Assembly: GCA_900758955.1 (NCBI GenBank)
Contig: CAAETL010000102.1
Span: forward strand, 1-8,934
Source: an uncultured Oscillospiraceae bacterium
GTDB taxonomy: Bacteria > Bacillota > Clostridia > Oscillospirales > Oscillospiraceae
Length of the DNA: 8,934 nucleotides
Direction of reading: 5' to 3'
The translations under genes were made by a program, and so were the position numbers. Below are positions 1 through 4,740 of this stretch, piece after piece (position 1 is the stretch's first letter; the number at the start of each line of letters is the position of its first letter). Under the pieces are notes generated by a model. It saw nothing but the letters and a program-made list of their open reading frames with translations, made no database searches and was not told the DNA's origin.

Positions 1-45
1 AAAAACATCTGCGCCCATTGTCTACTGGAATTGTCTCACGTTTAA
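1..45 (+). CDS. C-terminal tail of a probable AbrB-family transcriptional regulator (partial)
   Basis: Reading frame 1 is open from the left edge and ends at TAA (43-45), giving the tail KNICAHCLLELSHV. A short CxxC followed by LxEL at the extreme C-terminus resembles clostridial AbrB/SpoVT-type regulators, which often end in a small Cys-containing knuckle after the N-terminal swapped-hairpin DNA-binding domain. Context supports this: in Bacillus subtilis abrB lies next to rsmI (yabC) and yabB, pointing against them, and the same convergent order is seen here. The stop lies 11 bp before a strong terminator, as expected for a real gene end. Only 14 codons are visible, so the assignment rests on this short match plus synteny; the DNA-binding domain is outside the window. 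Confidence 0.55.
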   Translation, partial: KNICAHCLLELSHV

Positions 46-55
46 TCCTCTATTG

Positions 56-98
56 AAAAAAGACACCGACGGCAAAAGTTGCCGTCGGTGTCTTTTTT
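56..98. terminator. Bidirectional intrinsic terminator between the abrB-like gene and rsmI
   Basis: A perfect 14-bp stem (62-75 with 79-92) has a 3-nt loop and is flanked by six A's (56-61) and six T's (93-98). It therefore reads as stem plus U-tract on both strands. It sits between the end of the + strand AbrB-like reading frame and the 3' end of the - strand rsmI operon, and can serve both. Confidence 0.93.
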
Positions 99-162
99 CC
101 TGTTCCACCTTGGAAAGTTCAGGGAAATTGATATGAAACCTTTTTATCGTTACCATATATTA

Positions 163-179
163 TACTAATAGTATTAGTA
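163..179. repeat. 17-bp AT-rich perfect palindrome downstream of rsmI
   Basis: TACTAATA-G-TATTAGTA is a perfect inverted repeat of 8-bp arms around one central base. It overlaps TATAAT-like hexamers on both strands (minus 159-164; plus TATACT 161-166) but no good -35 is paired with them. It lies in the 113-bp stretch between the terminator and the rsmI stop. It could be an operator-like protein-binding site or chance AT-rich symmetry; no gene start is nearby within the window. Confidence 0.3.
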
Positions 180-211
180 ATTTCCTGGATAAAAAGGAAA
201 ATTTCGAGGTA

Positions 212-1069
212 TTATGACAAATTTCCCGAAGAATTTCCTTTTTGCGCTACCGCCAATTGATACAGGACGCTTCGGGAGAGGCCCTGTTCCTGCGCGGCGG
301 CGCGTACGGCGTCCCGCAGGGAGGCCCCCTCCTCTTGCAGCTGACGAGCCCGCTCCAACCCGGTCTCCATGGTAAACTTCGACGTCCGATTCGGCGGCGC
401 CCCCTCTACCACCAGGACAAACTCTCCCCGAGGAGCATTCTCCTGATAGTGCGCCGCCGCCTCCCCCAATGTGGTGCGCAGAACCTCCTCATGGAGTTTG
501 GTCAGTTCCCGGCAGAGACTGACCCGCCGGTCTGGTCCGAATGCGCGGATCATATCCTCCAGCGTGGCAATCAACTTATGGGGGGCCTCATAAAACACCA
601 TGGTCCGCTCCTCGATCCGGAGAGATTCCAAGTGCGTCCGGCGGTTTTTCTTATTCATGGCCAAAAAGCCTTCAAAGGTAAACCTGCCCGTGGGGAGACC
701 GGACACCGCCAGGGCGCTGACCAAGGCGCAGGGCCCCGGAATGGAGAGCACCGTCACACCTTGCTGCGCACAGAGCTTGACCAAATCTTCCCCGGGGTCG
801 CTGATGGCGGGCGTGCCCGCGTCGGTCACCAGCGCGCAGTCCTCTCCCGCCAAAAGCCGGTCCAGAACCGCTTGTCCGCCGGTTTCCGTGTTGTGGCGGT
901 AGTAGCTCACCATGGGCTTTTTCAGCCCCAAGTGGTTCAGCAGCTTCACCGTCACCCGGGTATCCTCGGCGGCAATCAAATCCACTTGGGCCAGGATCTC
1001 CGCCGCCCGGACGGACAGGTCCCCCAAGTTGCCAATGGGTGTGGCCACCAGATATAAGGTTCCGGGCAT
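212..1069 (-). CDS. rsmI: 16S rRNA (cytidine(1402)-2'-O)-methyltransferase RsmI
   Basis: RsmI 2'-O-methylates C1402 of 16S rRNA in the decoding centre, using S-adenosylmethionine, and acts on the small subunit in the cytoplasm. The 285-residue product matches the usual family length. It shows the N-terminal LYLVATPIGNLGDLS signature (residues 5-19), AEDTR (34-38), DAGTPAISDPG (83-93), the SIPGPCALVSALAVSGLP block (109-126) and the FYEAPHKL motif (159-166), all hallmarks of the RsmI branch of the tetrapyrrole-methylase fold. The ATG at 1069 is preferred because AAGGAGGGGG stands 7 nt upstream and the protein then begins MPGTLYLVATP as in relatives. An in-frame ATG at 1105 overlaps the upstream stop as ATGA but has AGAGGA abutting it with no spacing. 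It is the last gene of the nrdG-NUDIX-trmN6-rsmI operon, 32 nt after trmN6. rsmI next to a yabB/trmN6 homologue is conserved in Bacillota. Confidence 0.96.
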   Translation of the reverse strand: MPGTLYLVATPIGNLGDLSVRAAEILAQVDLIAAEDTRVTVKLLNHLGLKKPMVSYYRHNTETGGQAVLDRLLAGEDCALVTDAGTPAISDPGEDLVKLCAQQGVTVLSIPGPCALVSALAVSGLPTGRFTFEGFLAMNKKNRRTHLESLRIEERTMVFYEAPHKLIATLEDMIRAFGPDRRVSLCRELTKLHEEVLRTTLGEAAAHYQENAPRGEFVLVVEGAPPNRTSKFTMETGLERARQLQEEGASLRDAVRAAAQEQGLSRSVLYQLAVAQKGNSSGNLS

Positions 1070-1073
1070 CTCG

Positions 1074-1083
1074 CCCCCTCCTT
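1074..1083 (-). promoter_or_regulatory. Ribosome binding site that fixes the rsmI start
   Basis: The minus strand reads AAGGAGGGGG with 7 nt between AAGGAGG and the ATG at 1069. This supports the downstream ATG over the in-frame ATG at 1105. Confidence 0.8.
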
Positions 1084-1101
1084 TTCCAACCCGCTGGCGG
1101 G

Positions 1102-1761
1102 TCATTCCTCTTGATAGTGTACGGGCAGCACCGTCAGGCCGGCGCCCCCCTCCTTTACCCCCTCCACCAGCACGGCAAAAGGGGGCTTTTGGCGATTATA
1201 ACAGAGTAGTTGCAGCCGTTTGGGCGCCAGTTTGGCTGTTTCCATGGCGGAAAAAAGCTGGGGCAGCCGTTCCGGTCGGAACACCACCCCGAACCTGCCG
1301 CCGGAACGAAGAAGCCGTCCCGCCGCCGCGCAAATCTCCTCCACTGAGCACGTCTCCTCCATCCGGGCGCGTCCTCCGGAAAAGCCGGTTCCCACTTGAA
1401 AATAAGGGGGGTTGGTCACAACCAGCTGGAAGGCGTCAGCGGGCAGGAGCTCCCGCTGGCGCAGATCCCCCTCCAGGATGGTTCCGGACAGCGAGTTCTC
1501 CGCCAGGTTCCGCCGGGCCAACGCCGCCGCCCGGGGGTCAATTTCCACACCCAAACGGTCCAACGATTCCTCCCGCTGGGAGAGCAGGACCAGGAGAGAG
1601 CCCACGCCGCACCCCAAGTCGCAGACCTTCCACCCCCGCTTGAGGGTCACAAACCCTGCCAGCATCACACTGTCTCTTCCCAATTTGAAGCATAAGTCGG
1701 ACTGGCGCAAGGTGTACCGCCCCAGATATTCCAATGTTTCTTGATTGGCCGGACGTTCCAC
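1102..1761 (-). CDS. tRNA1(Val) (adenine(37)-N6)-methyltransferase family protein (TrmN6/YabB-like)
   Basis: This is a SAM-dependent class I N6-adenine methyltransferase of the TrmN6/YfiC/YabB type, which methylates A37 of tRNA1(Val) in characterised members. The 219-residue protein has the Rossmann SAM motif DLGCGVGSL (48-56), an acidic end of strand 2 in GVEIDPRAA (71-79) and the catalytic NPPY motif (117-120) of adenine-N6 methyltransferases. The start is GTG at 1761, only 3 nt after the NUDIX stop, with AGAGGGGA about 8 nt upstream inside the end of the NUDIX gene, so translation is probably coupled. The stop is followed by rsmI after 32 nt. The yabB-rsmI pairing known from B. subtilis supports the assignment. 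The exact tRNA substrate is inferred from the family; other small RNA or protein-glutamine methyltransferases share NPPY. Confidence 0.87.
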   Translation of the reverse strand: MERPANQETLEYLGRYTLRQSDLCFKLGRDSVMLAGFVTLKRGWKVCDLGCGVGSLLVLLSQREESLDRLGVEIDPRAAALARRNLAENSLSGTILEGDLRQRELLPADAFQLVVTNPPYFQVGTGFSGGRARMEETCSVEEICAAAGRLLRSGGRFGVVFRPERLPQLFSAMETAKLAPKRLQLLCYNRQKPPFAVLVEGVKEGGAGLTVLPVHYQEE

Positions 1762-1764
1762 CGA

Positions 1765-2391
1765 TCAGGTCCCCTCTTCCAGCCGCTGCACAAGCCATCG
1801 CACGGTGCGGCCGGTCATCCCCCAGATGACCCGGCCCTCGTATTCATAGATCGGCACCTCCAGGGAGCCGTTACGCCAGGCGTATCCTCCCGGCGCGTGA
1901 ACCCGCTCGTAGGGAAAATCTTCGTCAACTTGAATCATCACCGGACAGGTGTACAGAAAGGGCTGGGCCTGACGAAAAAAGTTCAGGGGTACGGTAAAGA
2001 CCTCCTGTACCTCCCCATCACTAAGTACCAGTTTCTCCAACGCCTCCGCCGCCACCTGGCCCAGGAAGGGATAAATCACACGGCCATTGATCTCCTGCAC
2101 CACATCCAGGGGCGCAATGAGACGCACTTGCTCCTCTGTTACGCCAATCTCCTCCCAGGTCTCCCGGAGCGCGGTTTGCCACGGCGTTTCGCCCGCCTCC
2201 ATCCGCCCGCCGGGGAAGCAGACTTCTCCCGGTTGATGCCCTTTCAGGCTATCCGCCCGGCGTTCAAACAGCAAACAGAGCTCTCCCTTTTCCTCCACCA
2301 GCGGCACCAATACGGCAAACTCCCCCTTCGCCCCCTGCACCCCCAAGCGGCGATTCTGAAATACGGTTTCCAAATCGTTTACCGTCCACAC
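1765..2391 (-). CDS. NUDIX hydrolase, CoA pyrophosphatase-like (NudL type)
   Basis: This is a predicted cytoplasmic Mg-dependent pyrophosphohydrolase. A complete Nudix box GX5EX7REUXEEXGU lies at residues 62-84 (GRMEAGE, then RETWEEIGV). Just before it, the stretch LFERRADSLKGHQPGEVCFP matches the extra signature that marks the CoA pyrophosphatase (UPF0035/NudL) subgroup, which splits CoA into 3',5'-ADP and phosphopantetheine. Activity on CoA is inferred from that signature. The start is taken as GTG at 2391 because GGGAGG (2401-2406) stands 9 nt upstream, giving 208 residues. An in-frame TTG at 2400 would add three residues but directly abuts the Shine-Dalgarno site. It lies 42 nt after nrdG and 3 nt before trmN6, in the same operon. 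A CoA-turnover enzyme close to acyl-CoA genes is suggestive but may be coincidental. Confidence 0.88.
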   Translation of the reverse strand: MWTVNDLETVFQNRRLGVQGAKGEFAVLVPLVEEKGELCLLFERRADSLKGHQPGEVCFPGGRMEAGETPWQTALRETWEEIGVTEEQVRLIAPLDVVQEINGRVIYPFLGQVAAEALEKLVLSDGEVQEVFTVPLNFFRQAQPFLYTCPVMIQVDEDFPYERVHAPGGYAWRNGSLEVPIYEYEGRVIWGMTGRTVRWLVQRLEEGT

Positions 2392-2433
2392 GGCGGTCAA
2401 CCTCCCATCAAATCCATCACATTGTAGGTAAAT

Positions 2434-2961
2434 TTAAGATTCGGGCACGGTAAAATGGGCAAGAGGATCCTCCTCCTCCCACAGCACCACCCGTCCCGTC
2501 TGGCGGCTTTTCGGCACGTCGATCAGCCGTTGGTTTCGGCTCCCCCGAAAATGGAGCGCATAGGATTTTTCTTGTTCCAAGAAGGGACCGTCCACCAGTA
2601 CGTCGGTTTCAGCCAAAAGCGCCTGCCAGCCGGGGTCCTCTCCCGCCGCCAGCGCCTCATAGCGGTACCCCGTATATGTCCACACGTCCAGCCCTCTCTC
2701 ATGGGCGGCCGCCGCAAGAGCCGCGCAGGCCTCCCCCTGAAGAAACGGTTCTCCCCCCGACAGCGTCAGCCCTCTGGTCAATGGATTCTCCGCAAACCTT
2801 GCAATCAGTTCCGCCGGCTCAACTTCTCTTCCCCCTTCTACGTCATGGGTATCAGGGTTATGACAGCCGGGGCAGTGATGGGGGCAGCCCTGGGTAAACA
2901 CGGTCACCCGCAGGCCGGGTCCATCGACAATGGAATCCTCTACTGTATTGGCAATTCGCAT
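2434..2961 (-). CDS. nrdG: Anaerobic ribonucleoside-triphosphate reductase activating protein NrdG
   Basis: NrdG is the radical-SAM activase that installs the glycyl radical on NrdD, using a [4Fe-4S] cluster and S-adenosylmethionine. The 175-residue product carries the cluster-binding CPHHCPGC motif (Cys26, Cys30, Cys33; CX3CX2C), preceded by DGPGLRVTVFTQG as in glycyl-radical activases. Next come TLSGGEPFLQ (the GGEP motif) and a DVLVDGPF block typical of NrdG. The ATG at 2961 is chosen over the in-frame ATG at 2988 because AAAGGAG (2968-2974) lies 6 nt upstream and the protein then begins MRIANTVEDSIVDGPG. It heads the operon NUDIX-trmN6-rsmI. Its partner nrdD, usually directly upstream, is about 4.1 kb away in the same orientation, with hbd and two acyl-CoA genes between. 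A promoter at 3052-3080 probably drives it independently. Confidence 0.96.
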   Translation of the reverse strand: MRIANTVEDSIVDGPGLRVTVFTQGCPHHCPGCHNPDTHDVEGGREVEPAELIARFAENPLTRGLTLSGGEPFLQGEACAALAAAAHERGLDVWTYTGYRYEALAAGEDPGWQALLAETDVLVDGPFLEQEKSYALHFRGSRNQRLIDVPKSRQTGRVVLWEEEDPLAHFTVPES

Positions 2962-3027
2962 GGAACGCTCCTTTCTCCCAGTGGTCATCTTCCGCGCTCC
3001 CGCCCGGGAAGCGCTTCCGCTTTTGCC

Positions 3028-3056
3028 TTGACACTGAAACAGTTTGCCAGTATTGT
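3028..3056 (+). promoter_or_regulatory. Possible divergent promoter overlapping the nrdG promoter
   Basis: The plus strand reads TTGACA (3028-3033), a 17-nt spacer and TATTGT (3051-3056). The -35 is perfect and the -10 is 4/6. It would fire away from nrdG into the 3' end of hbd, on the antisense strand. No + strand gene starts nearby, so a real product would be a non-coding or antisense RNA, or the match is fortuitous. Confidence 0.3.
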
Positions 3057-3080
3057 ATCACAGGAAGAAGTCGGAAACAA
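3052..3080 (-). promoter_or_regulatory. Probable sigma-A-type promoter of the nrdG operon
   Basis: On the minus strand TTGTTT (3075-3080) is followed after exactly 17 nt by TACAAT (3052-3057). This would start transcription near 3045, giving a leader of about 85 nt before nrdG. It lies downstream of the hbd terminator, so it would give nrdG its own transcript. The -10 is good (5/6) and the -35 weak (3/6). Confidence 0.5.
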
Positions 3081-3156
3081 GCCGTTCTCCCGCCTTCTCT
3101 GTCCCCAAAGGCGACCTTTCACATAAGGCGTCTTGCCCGTCGTCGTGTCAAAGGAC

Positions 3157-3197
3157 AAAACAGACCGGCGCTCCCGAAGCGGGAACACCGGTCCTGT
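3157..3197 (-). terminator. Intrinsic terminator of hbd
   Basis: On the minus strand an about 18-bp stem (AACAG, one bulged G, then ACCGGTGTTCCCG pairing with CGGGAGCGCCGGT and CTGTT, with two G-U pairs) closes on a CTT loop. It ends in TTTT followed by GTCCTTT. It begins about 27 nt after the hbd stop and separates hbd from nrdG. Confidence 0.82.
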
Positions 3198-3224
3198 TAC
3201 TATATAATATAAGTAGTATGCAGC

Positions 3225-4079
3225 TTACTTTTCCCAATCATAGAAGCCGGCGCCAGCCTTCTTGCCCAAGCGACCGGCACGGTACAGGACCTTATACAGG
3301 TGCGCGGGGCGGTACTTGGAATCGGCGGTCTCCTGATACAGGGATTCCATCACGTCGATCATCACATCAATACCAATGAGGTCAGCCAGCTTCAGGGGGC
3401 CCACGGGCAGATTGTAGCCCAGTTCACAGGCCTTGTCAATGTCCTCGTAGGAGCAGACGTTCTCTCCTGCCAGGATTGCGGCCTCGTTCATCATGGGGCA
3501 CATCACCCGGTTGGCAATAAACATGGGCACGTCCGTAACGGTAACATACTCCTTGCCAAACGCCTTCGCCACGGCCTTACCGGTTTCAATGGTATCCTGC
3601 GCAGTATCATAGGCGTTAATAATCTCCACCAGCTTCATGGCGGGAACGGGGCTGAAGAAATGCATGCCCAAGAATTTAGCGGGACGGCTGGAGGAGGTGG
3701 CCAGCTCCGTAATGCTGAGAGAAGATGTATTGGTGACAAAGATCGCTTCCGGCTTAACCACAGGCGCCATCGCTTCGAAGGCCGCCTTTTTGGCGTCCAT
3801 CTTTTCAATCATCGCTTCAAACACCATATCCACGTCCGCCAGGTCTTCCAGCGTGGTGGTAGCGTTGAGCTTGGCCAGCATGGCGTCGGCCTGCTCCCGG
3901 GTCATCTTGCCCTTGGCAATGCTTCGTTCAAAGTTTTTCTGAATGGCAGCCACACCCTTTTCCAGAGTGGGGGTTCTGTGATTGTACAGGACCACGTCAA
4001 AGCCGCCCTGCAGGGCCACCTGCGCAATGCCTCTGCCCATATTGCCCGCGCCATATACGCCAATCTTCTTGACTTCCAT
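3225..4079 (-). CDS. hbd: 3-hydroxybutyryl-CoA dehydrogenase family protein (Hbd-like)
   Basis: This enzyme interconverts 3-hydroxyacyl-CoA and 3-ketoacyl-CoA (acetoacetyl-CoA to 3-hydroxybutyryl-CoA in butyrate formation). The 284-residue length is typical of clostridial Hbd. It has the Rossmann loop GAGNMG (10-15), NTSSLSITELA (117-127) with the active-site Ser, GMHFFSP with catalytic His140, KLVEI with Glu152, Asn190 in FIANR, and the C-terminal dimerisation domain ending KKAGAGFYDW. Two cofactor-site changes stand out. The GAGTMG loop has Asn for Thr. The Asp that ends strand 2 in NAD-dependent relatives is Asn33, followed by His-Arg, which may favour NADP(H). The start at 4079 has AAGGAG about 11 nt upstream. 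It is monocistronic, with its own promoter (4303-4331) and terminator, divergent from the acyl-CoA dehydrogenase. Family confidence is high; substrate length and cofactor are inferred. Confidence 0.93.
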   Translation of the reverse strand: MEVKKIGVYGAGNMGRGIAQVALQGGFDVVLYNHRTPTLEKGVAAIQKNFERSIAKGKMTREQADAMLAKLNATTTLEDLADVDMVFEAMIEKMDAKKAAFEAMAPVVKPEAIFVTNTSSLSITELATSSSRPAKFLGMHFFSPVPAMKLVEIINAYDTAQDTIETGKAVAKAFGKEYVTVTDVPMFIANRVMCPMMNEAAILAGENVCSYEDIDKACELGYNLPVGPLKLADLIGIDVMIDVMESLYQETADSKYRPAHLYKVLYRAGRLGKKAGAGFYDWEK

Positions 4080-4244
4080 GTTTCAAACATCTCCTTAATA
4101 TTAAAAAATCAGGCTATTCTTCCCATCTTGGCAGCTAAGTGACCTGCCTGTCTAACCAGAAAGCCTTTTTCAGTCTAGTGCATTTTAAGGATTTTCCCGA
4201 GCAGGGGTATTTTGACACCCCTTTATTTACAAATGTGTACAAGC

Positions 4245-4281
4245 AATCCGGAAACTTTTGCGGATTTTTTGACGAATCCGC
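4245..4281 (-). promoter_or_regulatory. Alternative hairpins at the 5' end of the hbd leader
   Basis: On the hbd strand the order is CGGATT (4280-4275), AATCCG (4266-4261), CGGATT (4250-4245). The middle element can pair with either outer copy, so two mutually exclusive stems are possible (loops of 8 and 10 nt; the first extends to 7 bp). They begin about 15 nt after the predicted transcription start. On the plus strand the 4260-4281 hairpin is followed by CCTTTTT and could also act as a weak terminator. Confidence 0.35.
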
Positions 4282-4302
4282 CCTTTTTACCACACGATGG
4301 AT

Positions 4303-4331
4303 ATTGTACATGATTTGTACGAGTCCGTCAA
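4303..4331 (-). promoter_or_regulatory. Probable hbd promoter
   Basis: The minus strand reads TTGACG (4326-4331), a 17-nt spacer and TACAAT (4303-4308); both hexamers match 5/6. The predicted start is near 4296, giving a leader of about 217 nt before hbd. Confidence 0.65.
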
Positions 4332-4483
4332 GTAAAGATTCTGTATCTTCCGCTTTTTTTGCGCATTTGTCGAGTTTTCCCAACAAAATCAGTCTACATT
4401 TCGGAAAATTTTTTATGTTACGATTGAAACTTCTCTTTTCCCCTAAAAGGCTGCGGGTTTTTGTCGCTCCGTTTTTGTTCGTT

Positions 4484-4512
4484 TTGTCCTATATTTTGGA
4501 TTTTGTTATAAA
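4484..4512 (+). promoter_or_regulatory. Upstream candidate promoter of the acyl-CoA dehydrogenase operon
   Basis: TTGTCC (4484-4489), a 17-nt spacer and TATAAA (4507-4512), preceded by TG at 4504-4505 as an extended -10. It would add a leader of about 220 nt. It is secondary to the better -10 at 4620. Confidence 0.4.
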
Positions 4513-4616
4513 TAATTTGGTATTTATGTAAAACACGTTCCCCCGCAAATAGTGCGTTTTGATTATACAAATTTGAAAAAATGATTAATATAAAGCATGC
4601 GCCCTCCCTTTTCTTG

Positions 4617-4625
4617 TGATATAAT
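4617..4625 (+). promoter_or_regulatory. Main promoter (extended -10) of the acyl-CoA dehydrogenase operon
   Basis: TGATATAAT (4617-4625) is a perfect extended -10. No good -35 is present at the normal distance, which is usual for extended -10 promoters or activator-dependent ones. The predicted start is near 4632, giving a leader of about 109 nt. Confidence 0.65.
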
Positions 4626-4631
4626 ACTCAC

Positions 4632-4676
4632 GAAGAAGTTGCCCGATTGATGGAATGCTTGCTTTGGGCATTCTTC
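4632..4676 (+). promoter_or_regulatory. Leader with two mutually exclusive hairpins upstream of the acyl-CoA dehydrogenase
   Basis: Starting at the predicted first transcribed base, GAAGAA (4632-4637) plus TGCCC (4640-4644) can pair with GGGCA plus TTCTTC (4666-4676). Alternatively GAATGC (4653-4658) pairs perfectly with GCATTC (4668-4673). The right arms overlap, so only one structure can form. I recognise no known riboswitch class. It may be an mRNA-stabilising 5' stem or a regulatory leader. Confidence 0.4.
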
Positions 4677-4740
4677 TTGTGTCCAGGCGAGTTTTTCAAC
4701 CCTGTTACCTAAAAAATATTCATACAGGAGGAATTTTTAC

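Larger units (their letters stand above)
4080..4740. other. AT-rich 661-bp divergent intergenic region between hbd and the acyl-CoA dehydrogenase
   Basis: The region is clearly richer in A+T than its flanks and carries no convincing gene. It holds one good promoter toward hbd and two toward the acyl-CoA dehydrogenase, listed separately. A further minus-strand TATAAT (4562-4567) lacks a clear -35. Several small hairpins occur, including one at about 4204-4221 (AGGGGT/ACCCCT on the hbd strand). Both transcripts would have leaders over 100 nt with alternative hairpins. Reading frames of 83 and 130 codons exist inside but have no ribosome binding site. Confidence 0.75.

Noticed and set aside
242..1643. 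Long + strand frames opposite rsmI and trmN6
   Set aside because: They are Pro/Arg-rich shadows of GC-rich genes on the other strand, whose motifs are unambiguous.
2962..3160. NrdR box upstream of nrdG
   Set aside because: I looked for the ACACwATATATwGTGT-type palindromes and saw none. The nrdD promoter, the more likely site, is outside the window.
4135..4386. 83-codon - strand open frame upstream of hbd
   Set aside because: The composition is fairly protein-like, but the start is TTG with no Shine-Dalgarno site and a strong promoter for hbd lies inside it. I recognise no family. At most it is a decayed remnant.
4502..4520. Possible Rex (NADH-sensing repressor) site before the acyl-CoA genes
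   Set aside because: Only one half resembles TTGTTA; the second half does not match TAACAA. It is better explained as part of a -10 element.
4139..4531. 130-codon + strand open frame in the hbd/acyl-CoA dehydrogenase intergenic region
   Set aside because: It has a GTG start without a ribosome binding site and Phe-rich composition expected from random AT-rich DNA. It overlaps the hbd promoter and shows no recognisable family.
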